Origin: Girardinichthys multiradiatus
Lineage: Eukaryota; Chordata; Actinopteri; Cyprinodontiformes; Goodeidae
DNA length: 64,000 bases
Assembly (NCBI RefSeq): GCF_021462225.1
Contig: NC_061812.1
Coordinates: 44,187,363-44,251,362, forward strand
Reading direction: 5' to 3'
The position numbers were made by a program, and so were the translations under genes. Below are positions 23,204 through 34,800 of the stretch, in pieces. The notes under the pieces are model-generated. The model was not told the DNA's origin, did no database searches, and saw only the letters and a list, made by a program, of their open reading frames with translations. Each line of letters begins with the position of its first letter. Position 1 is the stretch's first letter.

Positions 23204-24650
23204 ACGTGGTGTGCCATGCGGGGTGCGGGTGGCTGGCGGGCTGGGGCGACCCCGGGGTTTGGGGGTGGGGTTGGCAGGGTGCCCGGTAACTGGGGCCACC
23301 GTGGCCTTTTTTCCACTGCTTCCTTTTGTGGTCTTGGCCTGGGGTCGGGCGCTGGGCTGTGGTTGGTGGTCGGGTGAGTGGGGCGGCAGAGCATGTCTTG
23401 TGACTGCACCGGGGCGGTTGGTGGGTTGTGCTTGGCCTGGCGCGGTAGGCCTGCATGGCCCAGGGCTCAGGCCGGTGCATGTATCCCTCTCGTGGACTGG
23501 TGGGCTGGGGCTGCTGGCGCTGTCCGGGGGGGGGTTGGGCAAGCTTGGAGGTGTGCTGCTCTGCTGGCTGTCTTGTCCGAGGGGGGATCGGGGCGGTGGG
23601 TTGGGGGGTGGCATGGAGGGGCTGCGGCCTGTGGGGTGGAGGGGTTGTGTCGACTTCTAGGGTGTGGGGTCACTGGCGTTTGGATTGGCTAGGTGGCGAT
23701 GGTGGAGCTGAGCTGGATAGTGTTTCTCCCTGGGCGGTTGTTGCAGTGGCAGTGATTAATTGTTTTTTGTTGCTGAGGGCAGCGTGGTGGGGTCACTGGC
23801 CCTGGGTGCCTGCCGCTAGCCGGGGACCTCTTGGTGGATGAGTTTGTCCCGTCATGGTGCGGGGTCAGGGGTCCGGTTGTGGGTGCGGTGCTGGGTGGGG
23901 TCTGCCCTGTTGCGCCAGTGGGCGGGGGTGGTGTTGCGCGGGGCCCTTGCCTTGCCGTTGCGGCGCGCTGTGTGGTGGGGGAGCGGGGTGCGGTGGGGGT
24001 TCTTAGAGCGGGGCTGTGTGTTTAGCTTGCACTGTGTGGGTGTGGCTTCATCGGCTTCTCGGCCACGGAGTTCACCTGTGGGGGTGTGCCTCTCAGCTGG
24101 TGGGGATTCGTGGCGTTTGGGTTCGGGGGGATGTGTTCGATATCGGTGTCCTTGTTTGGGGTGGCCCTGTGGGGAGGTTCTTGTTGGGGTTCACTGGGGG
24201 TGGGAGGCTCATGGAATTGGGATCGGAGCTCGTTGGGGGGTCGGGACTGCTCCGACATGGGATGGCTCCAGTTGGCGGGTTGCTTTGGGCCATGTGGACA
24301 ACTCTTTTGTACATAGCCCCCTCTCCGGAGGTGGATGGGGGTTGTTGGGGACTGGGTTCGTGGCGTGGGGGCGGGAGCCGGGCCGGGGTCGCCCGGGTCT
24401 GGGCGGTACCAGCGCTGTCTGCCTGCCTCTGCCCCAGGAGGGAAGGGGACCACCTCCTGGGTCCGGGGGCCGGTTGTCCCTAGGGGGTGATTGTGACTGT
24501 GTTTGCCTGTTTTTTTTTGTTTTTTCTTTGCGACAGGTTGGGTCTTGGACTGCTCCCTCTCCTGGATCAGCTTCCTCCCCGCCACACCGCCTGCCGGTGG
24601 TTGGAGTCTCTGCCCGCTGGTGTACTTGTGGTTCTTGGTGTCCAGGGCCG

Positions 24651-24740
24651 GGTGCTTTGGTGTGTGCTGGCTCACTCCCGGGTGCTTTGGTGTGTGCTGG
24701 CTCACTCCCGGGTGCTTTGGTGTGTGCTGGCTGCTTGCCG
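24651..24740. repeat. 30-bp tandem repeat, three units
   Basis: The units start GGTGCTTTGGTGTGTGCTGG at 24,651, 24,681 and 24,711. The first two are identical and the third diverges at its end. A period of 30 keeps all reading frames open. Confidence 0.9.
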
Positions 24741-25124
24741 GGGCCTGGCCCCCTGGGCTCTGTCAGCCCTCTGCTTGGGGGGTGGTGTGTCCCGGGGTCT
24801 TGGGCCTCTGGGTCCATGGCTGGATCTGCTCGGCCTTTGGGCTCGTCGCTGCGGCTCCCTGGGGCTTCTGCAGTGGTTCCCCTGGGACTCTCCACTGCTC
24901 TTCTCTGGGAGGGTTGTGGTAGTCCCGGTGGTGGTTTTCCTGGGGTTCCTGTGCTTTGGGGATCGGATCTCCTCAGTGTCCGTTCAGGGACCATGGGGCA
25001 GGCCTGTGGGTCCTCACACTCGCTATTGCATATTTGTGTGGAGAAACCTTGTATACAAAAGCGCGTCCACACCCATACTCACAAGTGTTAAGCTTCAGGT
25101 GTTGACAGATACATAGATGTTCTA

Positions 25125-26733
25125 CAGGTCCTTCTCAAAAAATTAGCATATTGTGATAAAGTTCATTATTTTCCATAATGTCATGATGAAAATTTAACAT
25201 TCATATATCTTAGATTCATTGCACACTAACTGAAATATTTCAGGTCTTTTATTGTCTTAATACGAATTATTTTGGCATACAGCTCATGAAAACCCAAAAT
25301 TCCTATCTCACAAAATTAGCATATCATTAAAAGGGTCTCTAAACGAGCTATGAACCTAATCATCTGAATCAACGAGTTAACTCTAAACACCTGCAAAAGA
25401 TTCCTGAGGCCTTTAAAATTCCCAGCCTGGTTCATCACTCAAAACCCCAATCATGGGTAAGACTGCCGACCTGACTGCTGTCCAGAAGGCCACTATTGAC
25501 ACCCTCAAGCAAGAGGGTAAGACACAGAAAGAAATTTCTGAACGAATAGGCTGTTCCCAGAGTGCTGTATCAAGGCACCTCAGTGGGAAGTCTGTGGGAA
25601 GGAAAAAGTGTGGCAGAAAACGCTGCACAACGAGAAGAGGTGACCGGACCCTGAGGAAGATTGTGGAGAAGGGCCGATTCCAGACCTCAGGGGACCTGCA
25701 GAAGCAGTGGACTGAGTCTGGAGTAGAAACATCCAGAGCCACCGTGCACAGGCGTGTGCAGGAAATGGGCTACAGGTGCCGCATTCCCCAGGTCAAGCCA
25801 CTTTTGAACCAGAAACAGCGGCAGAAGCGCCTGACCTGGGCTACAGACCACTGTTGGACCACTGTTGCTCAGTGGTCCAAAGTACTTTTTTCGGATGAAA
25901 GCAAATTCTGCATGTCATTCGGAAATCAAGGTGCCAGAGTCTGGAGGAAGACTGGGGAGAAGGAAATGCCAAAATGCCAGAAGTCCAGTGTCAAGTACCC
26001 ACAGTCAGTGATGGTCTGGGGTGCTGTGTCAGCTGCTGGTGTTGGTCCACTGTGTTTTATCAAGGGCGGGGTCAATGCAGCTAGCTATCAGGAGATTTTG
26101 GAGCACTTCATGCTTCCATCTGCTGAAAAGCTTTATGGAGATGAAGATTTCATTTTTCAGCACGACCTGGCACCTGCTCACAGTGCCAAAACCACTGTTA
26201 AATGGTTTACTGGCCATGGTATCACTGTGCTCAATTGGCCTGCTAACTCTCCTGACCTGAACCCCATAGAGAATCTGTGGGATATTGTGAAGAGAACGTT
26301 GAGAGGCTCAAGACCCAACACTCTGGATGAGCTAAAGGCTGCTATCGAAGCATCCTGGGCCTCCATAAGACCTCAGCAGTGCCACAGGCTGATTGCCTCC
26401 ATGCCACGCCGCACTGAAGCAGTCATTTCTGCCAAATGATTCCCAACCAAGTATTGAGTGCATAACTGTACATGATTATTTGAAGGTTGACATTTTTTGT
26501 ATTAAAAACACTTTTCTTTTATTGGTCGGATGAATTATGCTAATTTTGTGAGATAGGAATTTTGGGTTTCATGAGCTGTATGCCAAAATCATCCGTATTA
26601 AGACAATAAAAGACCTGAAATATTTCAGTTAGTGTGCAATGAATCTAAAATATATGAATGTTAAATTTTCATCATGACATTATGGAAAATAATGAACTTT
26701 ATCACAATATGCTAATTTTTTGAGAAGGACCTG
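25125..26733 (+). mobile_element. Tc1 transposon copy B, full length
   Basis: Runs from CAGGTCCTTCTC at 25,125 to its inverse at 26,733, flanked by TA (25,123-25,124 and 26,734-26,735). The inverted repeats are about 200 bp with the outer/inner direct-repeat arrangement, and the outer parts are complete on both sides, unlike copies A and C. It was inserted about 95 bp downstream of the GC island. Confidence 0.93.
25453..26439 (+). CDS. Tc1 transposase, copy B
   Basis: A 328-residue Tc1 transposase, same domain order as copy A: helix-turn-helix DNA-binding half, then a DD34E core with D148, D238 and E273 all present. Residues 132-137 read DHCWTT where copies A and C read EKQHWT. At DNA level this is a run in which GACCACTGTTG occurs twice in tandem with no change in total length, as if locally rewritten from a neighbouring template. 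The frame stops at the same early TGA as copy A. Both inverted repeats are intact, so of the three this copy looks structurally the most complete. The local rewrite lies just before the first catalytic aspartate and could matter for activity. Confidence 0.9.
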   Translation: MGKTADLTAVQKATIDTLKQEGKTQKEISERIGCSQSAVSRHLSGKSVGRKKCGRKRCTTRRGDRTLRKIVEKGRFQTSGDLQKQWTESGVETSRATVHRRVQEMGYRCRIPQVKPLLNQKQRQKRLTWATDHCWTTVAQWSKVLFSDESKFCMSFGNQGARVWRKTGEKEMPKCQKSSVKYPQSVMVWGAVSAAGVGPLCFIKGGVNAASYQEILEHFMLPSAEKLYGDEDFIFQHDLAPAHSAKTTVKWFTGHGITVLNWPANSPDLNPIENLWDIVKRTLRGSRPNTLDELKAAIEASWASIRPQQCHRLIASMPRRTEAVISAK

Positions 26734-26735
26734 TA

Positions 26736-27738
26736 TATTGGGCTACACCTCTCACTAAGTACATTTTACATTCAGAATTACCGTGTACTATTTTGTTAAA
26801 AAAAAAAAAAAACTAAAAAACAGCTGCAGGTGTATAAGCAAGCAGGGTGTATTCTCTTCATCCTTCTTTATCTCCTCCACTCTTTCCTCCTTTTCTCCCC
26901 TTTTTCCCCCATCTCTCTCTTTTTTGAGCTTCTTTTTTCATTTTTATTTCAGTTTCCGTGTCCGTAACAATTGAAATATTCCCAAAGAAGTTTATAATAA
27001 AGTTTCTTTTATAAATATCAAGCAGAGCTTTAAAGCATTAGCTGTGATGTTCTGCTTGTGAAAGTAAATCTGTTGGGCAATTTCTTGGTACTCAGACAAC
27101 AATTCTGAGCGATACTCTGCCGGACAGGACACGGTAAAAAAAATAAAAAAATAACAAAGAACAAGAATGGTTTATATCGGGAAACTACCTGAACCTGGAG
27201 CGGACCCACACAGCAGACGACAAAGATGAGCTTCTTCAGATAAAGTTCTGTTGAGCTGTGAAACTCAGCCTGGAGCGGTGGCACTGATGCCAGCCCAGAG
27301 TGTAGGAGTGAATGATCATCTGTGTCAAGACATGCACTAAGATCCTGGATAACTAAAACAGAATTTTCTACCTTGGTTACTCAATCCAAGCCATTCCTCA
27401 GCATGAGCTGAAATCTGTGTGGTAAAATAAAGCAGACTCTTTTTAAAGATTATCAGAGCTGAAAAAAAATAATTAATCCTTTACCGTTTTCTCCAAGAGC
27501 CTTGTACAAAAATAAGCTCAAGGAGATTAAACAGCGAGTACTTACAGAATAATAGTCATAGTCCCTTTGGAAGCTTAAAAAAATTTGCTTAAAGAATGAA
27601 AATGTAAAAATAAAAATGGTAAAGCCTAAAACACCCATATTGTGGAGAGAAGTTTCGTTGACTCTATACTGTTATAGAATTTTTGGTGTATGGGCCAAAG
27701 TTGATTCCTCTACAGCAGAACATTAAATTAATTCTCTC
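26736..27738. other. Intergenic, AT-rich
   Basis: Poly-A run near 26,800 and pyrimidine-rich tract 26,850-26,950. No gene recognised. Confidence 0.5.
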
Positions 27739-27740
27739 TC

Positions 27741-27804
<64 letters not shown>
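27739..27804. repeat. (AC)n microsatellite
   Basis: About 33 dinucleotides with a single interruption (CAAAC) near 27,760. Confidence 0.97.
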
Positions 27805-27806
<2 letters not shown>

Positions 27807-28490
27807 GTGAACAGACATCAGGTTGCAACCACAAAATGTATTGAATCAAACAGCTAAAGCACACCAATTTACTGCCTGAATCTTCTAAAGGTTAAAAAAA
27901 GACGTTTCCTTTTCTCCTCTCTGTGCTCTCTTGCCAGGTTGTCAGGCTCCATTACAGCTGAAGACAACCTTCCAGTCTCACCTCCCGGAGCAGCTGTGCT
28001 GCTCTACATCACACCAGTCACCATCCATGCCTTTGCTATCTAATGCATAATTTGCTGCCTAATTTGACACTCTTCACTTCAGCCTGTTTTGTGCCTATAG
28101 CTTCTCAGTCGGCAGAACACATTCAGCAAATACTGAAAGCTATTTTTATCTGAGTGCACATCTCTTCGCGATAAGTAATTGTGAAAACCTCGTTTCTGAA
28201 CAGCATCAGCGTCTTGGAAACTTGAACAGGCATTGTGCATTACAATCTAAAAACGTCGAGCCTCTTACTCTATTTACTGTGTTACTTCATCAACTGGAAC
28301 AGGTTGCAATATGTTTTTTAATTGATTTTTAAAAACTGGAACACATAATGAGACACTGTATCCAACATCTTCTCAGCTTCATTTTATTTTTCACAACACT
28401 ATTGATGATTTCATTTGAATATCCTTTATTATAATGCCTAGCAAAAAATGTCATACTTCTTCAACCTTTTTGAATTTTGTCGCAGCAAAA
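27805..28490. other. Intergenic, no supported gene
   Basis: No frame or element recognised. Confidence 0.5.
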
Positions 28491-28494
28491 CCAC

Positions 28495-28745
28495 ACACAC
28501 TATATTTCCTTCAGAAGTCAAGCTATTAGTAAAGAGTCCACCTGCCTCACATTGTATGGACGTTCTAAAAAAGATCACAAAAGTCCTGTAAAAAGAGAAT
28601 GACACAACTGCAAACCTACCAAAACATAGCTATTTACCTAAACAGACAAGCTAGGCAAGGAGATCATTAATCAAAAAAGTAGTCAGGAAGATGATGGTAA
28701 TTTTGGAGGAGCTGCGGAGATCTACAGCTCATAAGAAATTCTCTT
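28495..28745 (+). pseudogene. Old Tc1 relic: leader and N-terminal region
   Basis: The text follows the start of a common fish Tc1 family: 'ttcagaagtca', 'agagtccacctg', then 'acaactgcaaacctaccaa', 'agctaggcaaggagatcattaatc' and 'gaggagctgcggagatc'. This would be the helix-turn-helix half of the transposase. It is riddled with gaps, and nothing of the catalytic half follows. Confidence 0.55.
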
Positions 28746-28934
28746 TGCAGTTTGTCATTAGCCATGTGGAAGAAGGTGCTTTGCTCCTATTTATTTTATT
28801 TTTTAGTTCACTTTCATTTAAACAGGTAAATCTCAATGAGACATGATGTCTTGTTTTCAAAAGTGACATGTACAACTTGTTAGAACATGCTATAGTCATT
28901 ATATTTCATATAACAAATTAACTGAAAAAATATG

Positions 28935-29168
28935 ACAGACGGACGGACGGACGGACCGACCGACCGACCGACCGACCGACCGACCGACCGACCGACCGAC
29001 CGACCGACCGACCGACCGACCGACCGACCGACCGACCGACCGACCGACCGACCGACCGACCGACCGACCGACCGACCGACCGACCGCCCGACCGACCGAC
29101 CGACCGACCGACCGACCGACCGACCGACCGACCGACCGACCGACCGACCGACCGACCGACCGACAGAC

Positions 29169-29205
<37 letters not shown>
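28935..29205. repeat. Compound tetranucleotide microsatellite
   Basis: Four blocks in series: GGAC, about 55 units of CCGA/ACCG with one A-to-C change near 29,087, then AGAC, then about ten ATAG units. In one minus-strand frame it translates as a Gly-Arg-Ser-Val repeat, which is an artefact. The array resumes on the far side of the Tc1 insertion (29,971-29,995: TAGG, then AGAC units). Confidence 0.97.
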
Positions 29206-29207
<2 letters not shown>

Positions 29208-29970
29208 GGGGTTGGACAATGAAACCAATCTTTCACCAGTCTTGCTGTGTGTATTGCATTGTCATCCTGATACATGGCACTGCCTTCAGGATACAATGTT
29301 TGAACCATTGGATGCACATGGTCCTCAAGAATGGTTCGGTAGTCCTTGGCAGTGACGAGCGCATCTAGCACAAGTATTGGGCCAAGGGAATGCCATGATA
29401 TGGCAGCCCAAACCATCACTGATCCACCCCCATGCTTCACTCTGGGCATGCAACATTCTGGGTGGTACGCTTTTTTGGGGCTTCTCCACATCGTAACTCT
29501 CCCGGATGTGGGGAAAACAGTAAAGGTGGACTCATCAGAGAACAATACATGTTTCACATTGTCCACAGCCCAAAATCTGCGCTCCTTGCACCATTGAAAC
29601 CGACGTTTGGCATTGGCATGATATTCTGCCATGATTTGGGCAGCCATGTTTTTATGTTTTTTGGATACAATCTGGGTTAGCACCCGAACATCCTTTTCAA
29701 ACAGCTTCCTCGTGCGTCCACAGTTAATCCTGTTGTACGTGCACCAACAATTTGTCCTCTTTTGAACTCTGGTATGTCACCCATAATGTTGTGTGCATTT
29801 CAATATTTTGAGCAAAACGGTGCTCTTACCCTGCTAATTGAACCTTCACACTCTGCTCTTACTGGTGCAATGTGCAATCTATGAAGACTGGCTACCAGGC
29901 TGGTCCAATTTAGCCATGAAACCTCCAACACTAAAATGACAGGTGTTTCAGTTTAATTGTCCAACCCCTG
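29206..29970 (-). mobile_element. Internally deleted Tc1 inside a microsatellite
   Basis: The ends are GAGGGGTTGGACAATGAAAC (29,206) and its inverse ending CCAACCCCTG (29,970), with TA on both sides. At only 765 bp it lacks the last third of the transposase: the reading passes straight from the region after the second catalytic aspartate into the terminal repeat. The flanks are both tetranucleotide repeat, so it jumped into the array at a TA of an ATAG unit. Confidence 0.9.
29228..29765 (-). pseudogene. Truncated Tc1 transposase
   Basis: Belongs to a Tc1 family different from copies A-C. On the minus strand the frame has the FSDEST motif with the first catalytic aspartate, then MPRVKHGGGSVMVWAA and a YQDDNA.HTA block with the second. 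The glutamate region is deleted. A second deletion removes part of the N-terminal half, so AEYHA runs directly into NAKRRFQW. The copy cannot make active transposase but keeps both ends. Confidence 0.88.
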
Positions 29971-30251
29971 TAGGTAGACAGACAGACAGAAAGACAAGCC
30001 TGTGAGAGAAGGCTGCAGTCACTCTGCTTAGCTGACATATAGGAAGTAAGATACACTGGTAGTAAGCCAATTACTGATTTATAAAAGAAAATATACCAGC
30101 ACAATAGTCAGCGTGGGGACAGTGAAGGCCAGTGTATAATGTGCAATAGTGGGTAAGAGATTTACATCCTGTGATTAAGATCAGTGCTCCATGATAAACA
30201 ACATCCAACGTCTTTGAAGAGCAAATGGGAACATTCATAAAAGGTTGAACA

Positions 30252-30472
30252 CAGGTGTCAAACTCCAGTACTGGTGGGCTGGTTTCCTGCAACTTTTAGA
30301 TGTGTTTCTGCTTCATCACGCCTGTACTAAATTAGTTCATTAGCATTACTCTGAAGAACTTGACTGCTTACTGAGGAGGCAATTCAGCCACTTTATTTGG
30401 GTCTGTTGAATCAGCGACACATCTAAACTTTGCTGGACAGCAGCCTTCCAGTACTGGGGCTTGACACCCCTG
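30252..30472. mobile_element. hAT-type MITE
   Basis: A 221-bp element with imperfect inverted ends: CAGGTGTCAAACTCCAGTAC on the left and GTACTGGGGCTTGACACCCCTG on the right. The CAG.GGTGTCAAACTC end is typical of non-autonomous hAT elements. An 8-bp target duplication is not evident, so the copy is probably old. Confidence 0.65.
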
Positions 30473-31369
30473 CCATAGAAGAACGCGAGTTCCAATCTGA
30501 GCTCTGAGATGTTCAGTTTGTGACTCAGAAGAAATATTGTTATCTATTAAAATTACTAAATATTTATATTTATATATTTACATCCAATTGGGTACGTTGT
30601 GCAGGCATAAGAGCAGGGAAAATGTTTGAGATTTTGTTTTTTGTCTAAAAATAGCATGTCCCTAGTTTTTGTCAGCATAAAGTACCAATTTGAGGTGGAA
30701 AAAATTTGAATGAATGAGGTTAAATGCAAACTGTAGACAATCAGAAACCAGTACAATTGAGTGTGCATGACAGTAAATGACTGTATAATCAGCGTAGAGT
30801 TGGAGAGATGTATCAGATAAATTCTACCCCAGCTTAGTAATGTAAATTGCAGAAAGTGTTGTCCCTAACAGAGCCTGGATACACACCGTTTGTAACATTA
30901 AGATGATAACAGTATTAGGGCATAGAATATTTTTTGAGTCCAAGTATTTCCTTAATTGGTCATTCACCAGTTTGTCAAGCACTTCAGCTAGAATGCAGAG
31001 TTTATAAATGTATCAATATTTTTTATTAAAGTGGGATCCCCACTTTTTAGTAAAGGTAGTACAAAATCTATTTTCTAAACTTCAGGAACAGTATTAGTAT
31101 GAATGGAAAGATTAAAAATATATGACACTGGTTAGGCTACAAGACCTGCAGCGAGGCGTAAGAAATAGGAAAGGAGGTTATCGGGACCTACTGTTAGTCT
31201 AGGATAGATCTTTTGATCACTGGGAATATTGGGGATTGATGATTTACAATCAGAAACTTTTTCAAAGTTTGAATTGGAAGAAATATAATTTCTGTTTAAA
31301 CAGTTAAGAATTCCTGATTTGTCTAACACTGTGACATACTCAATGAGCACTTGAGACATTAACGCAGAA
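30473..31369. other. Intergenic, no supported gene
   Basis: AT-rich, nothing recognised. Confidence 0.5.
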
Positions 31370-31815
31370 GACTAAGAGTTGCCCAAAAAGTTTTGTATGA
31401 GATCAAATTAGAATTTTTTGGCCTACACGCAAAGAGGTATGTGTGGCAGAAAACGTACATCATACACAACCATAAAGAGCATCAGCTGTGGTGATGATTT
31501 TCCTTATCAGGGGCACAGAAGCTGGTCAGAGTAATGGCAGGATGGATGGAGCTAAATATAGGGCAATCATTGAAAAAACAAAATCATTGTTAGAGGCTGC
31601 AAAAGATTTGAGACTAGGGCAGAGGGTCAACTTCCATCAGAACAGCAGCTCTAAACATACAACCACAGCTACAATTAGAACAAAGAATATTCATGTGTTA
31701 GAATGGCCTAGTGAAAATCTTGACCCAAATTCAACTGAGATTTTGGCACACATACAAATTGCTATTCACAGACTATCTCCATCCAGTTTGACTGAAGTAG
31801 AGGCTTAAGAAATCT
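31370..31815 (+). pseudogene. Tc1 transposase fragment, third family
   Basis: The C-terminal half of a salmonid-type Tc1 transposase. The reading includes GAKYRAIIE, DLRLGQRV.FHQN...KHTT and VLEWPSENLDPNSTEIL, equivalent to the second aspartate and glutamate regions of the DD34E core. The second aspartate of the usual QQDNDPKHT is changed, and the glutamate context is NSTE instead of NPIE. The preceding region (31,370-31,480) is FSDETK/FGL-like with frame breaks. No inverted-repeat ends are seen. Confidence 0.75.
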
Positions 31816-34800
31816 TAAATCCGAAGAATATTCTACTGTAAAATTGTCATTCTGCCCAGTTAACAAAAAGCTATTATATTTTCATGTAATGAAATCGAAC
31901 AGCATTGAGCAGCCTGTCTCATCTGCAGTCATTGCTTACACTCTGGAGATGGACTCCCCATGCGCATTCACTGTGCTGAGTGTTTTATCAGCAAACAATG
32001 GTTCAATGCTCTGTGGTCTACCACAAACTGCGATCCTCACACATCAAGTGGAGAGCCATTAGACAGTACCAGGGGGCTGGGGGGTGGGAGGTGCAGTGAA
32101 GTCTCTCAGCTCTGCAGGAATTGCGCTGACTGGGGCTTTCTGACAGAGCATCCATGTCTGTATAAAGAGCTCAGAGAGGTTCAGAACTCCTGTGTGAAAG
32201 GGTAAAGAAAACCATGGCAAAATAAACATGCAGCTTTGGTCCAGCAGACACATCTTGAGAGTTGGTCATGCTTCCTTAAATTCTCAGTTTAAATTACCCA
32301 ATTTAGAAAGTTTAGTTATTAATTTGAAAAGTTTGACTTTTCTCAGCAAGAAGTTTGAGTGCAAAAAACTACTCTGAAAAATTGCACCATATGCAGTGCC
32401 ATTTTAGTTGACCCTCAAAACTCTTCAACAGTGGACAACTGATTCCCAAACCGCCTAGATATTAATTCTTTATATTCACCTGAAAGAGACCCTTGTCTTT
32501 TTTTTACGTAAATTATTTCACAAATGATGTTAAACTGTGGCAGATTGTTTTAGAACGTATACAGGTCAGGAAGTGAGTTTCACCAAAGTTACGTTAGCAC
32601 TCAGTGGGGGTTTATCATCTCTCAGCTCAAAGACAAAGGTATGGTTCTTATTGAGCATGAATGTTTCTTGCGTACTTTGAAGTCGAAGATCCAAACATTT
32701 CATTTTGTGTTATAGGTAGAAGCATATTATTATCACTGCAGACATTGGCAGCACTTAATATGCAGCGTAAATTTGTTTAATTGCCACAATTCATTTAAAG
32801 AAATAGATTAAATCTTTTTTTGAAATTTAAATCTTGGATAGTTGTCAGATCAGGTTGGACAGTTAATGCCTGCAAGCTTTGCGTCATCTTAAAGAATGCT
32901 TGTAATGCTGTTTGATCTTCTTCGCTCTGTTACAGCTTTTTTTTTACTTTGCTTTGTTATGTATGAAGTAAGTTTAAGAAGCTTTATTATGTACTTCTCT
33001 TCCTTAACTCATGGAGAAATAATTGTCCCTTCTAACCAACCATACAGACTAAACAACATCAAATAGGACAATCTGTAAAAATTCTTAGAAAAATCTTAAT
33101 ATTATTTAGGGACAGGGACTGAGATACAAATCTTCACATGAAAGTAGTGGATAACTTGAAAGTTGTTTTGAGCTGTACCATAGTCATGCTGTGTACAGTA
33201 GCCTGATCGATAGGAACACAGGCACCCCAAGCTTGTTCAAGCAATTGCCAAACTAGTTAAGCAACTCCCTTAACTAGGGCTTTTTTTTTCTACCAGATAG
33301 GCTTTGGTAAATACCCATAACATACTCATGGACTTTACTAATTTGAAAGGTGCGTGTATATATAAAACGTTGTTGGTCTTGATATTTTCTCTGCGACTGT
33401 AAGCTGCCTCTTACCATTTGGCAATTAGCTACACCCCCTGCATTCTAAACAGGGTAAACCCCCTGTAGATTGTTGTCGCAAATTTGCCTCAAACCGTTTC
33501 CTCTGCTAATGCAGTGAATTTGGCATATGTATCCCTAAAATGCATATCGTATACATTCCAAGGATCACATTGGAAGCACATTGGTTCCATCTGTCGGAAT
33601 TATGCCCAATTATGCCTATTTTTGCTAATTTGTGCATAAATAATACCTATATTTTTATGCTCTAATTAAATTTACATTATGCATTTAATTTGGCATCTGC
33701 TTCGCAGTAAAATAACAAATTATGTATTATTATATAACTGAAAATACATTCAGATAGTAAGGTGTTAAGCAATAGAAAATGGAGGATTGCACTTAACTGG
33801 AGTAAATTTGATTGCCATAAACTGGACTGTATTTATTTTGACATCAGATTAATTGGTCTTCACTTGTGGGGTAGTGAGATCTAAGGGTATGAAGTCTCAT
33901 AAAATTAAAACATTATGATTTCTCATAGGCTGGATTTTAAGAAGTTATGGTTTTAAAACCACTAAAAGGTTCCATCATACTCTTCTTACAGTTTGAAGTC
34001 CTTAATGAGAAGATGGAGAAACAGTTTCTTGTTCACAGATAAGACATACAGTTGTTTAAAAAGTCTTGGCATGGAAGCTTATAAAGCTCCACCCACTTGT
34101 ATTGTTAAGGTAAAACCTATTTAAAAGTAGTTAGCAAGCTAAGATGCTTGGGCTTTATTTCTGTTAAGCAGCAAACTGCTGTTTCTCTGCATGAGCAATT
34201 AGCCTCACTTGTTAACCAGCTAATATTACAGCTAATATAATACCAAGCTCATTTGCCTTGAAGTGTTATTGTATAAAGATGATAAAAATAAAAAATGAGA
34301 AAATGAAAAAAGTGTCATATTCTGCAATAAAACACATTAAAACATCTTCTAAATTCACAGAATGTTTATTCTACATTTTCCTTGAGTCTTTCAAAACTGT
34401 ATACCAGTAAAAGCAATGTATAGCAATAACATTAAAAAGGTTAAATCTTTTAAAACAACCTGTTATTTCTTTTGAAATAGATATTATACAAATGTAACAT
34501 TAAATATTCATTTAAAAACATCTTTAACTGAAATAATAATGATAAAGAAAGATGAATGGTAAGTCATTGTCATGTAAGTAGGTGGCTGATATTAAACACT
34601 GTCAAACCTCACCTCCCACTCTTCATGGCTAAGTCTATGTATCAACATCAAAATGGCAATAAATAAATGTCATAACAACATCAAAACTATAATAATCGAT
34701 TATTTCATTCACAGCAAGGAATGATTGTTGCATTTCTGTTTTAATAAAGGCAATGGAATCATGTTTGTTTAAAATATTTTTGTTAGTATGGTAATATTGA

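Larger units (their letters stand above)
22880..25030. repeat. GC-rich, G/T-skewed island of unknown nature
   Basis: About 2.1 kb, far richer in G+C than anything else here. The plus strand has strong G-over-C and T-over-A excess and many GGGG/GGGTTGGGG runs. Its edges against AT-rich DNA are sharp (near 22,880 and 25,030). Long frames exist on both strands (for example plus 23,838-25,091 and minus 24,209-25,072), but they are low-complexity, Pro/Gly/Trp-rich, and explained by scarcity of AT-rich stop codons. It contains a perfect hairpin (23,171-23,203) and a 30-bp tandem repeat (24,651-24,740). It may be a dispersed repeat or retrotransposed GC-rich RNA. I recognise no gene. Confidence 0.6.

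Noticed and set aside
22890..23480. 196-codon proline-rich minus-strand frame
   Set aside because: Compositional artefact of the C-rich strand; adjacent frames in all phases are similarly open.
24209..25072. 287-codon minus-strand proline-rich frame
   Set aside because: Same reason as the plus-strand frame; no domain, and it contains the 30-bp tandem repeat.
23838..25091. 417-codon open frame in the GC island
   Set aside because: Low-complexity Gly/Trp/Leu text, overlapped by an equally long antisense frame. GC-rich DNA has few stop codons, so length alone is not evidence of a gene.
28899..29228. Gly-Arg-Ser-Val repeat 'protein'
   Set aside because: It is the translation of the tetranucleotide microsatellite.
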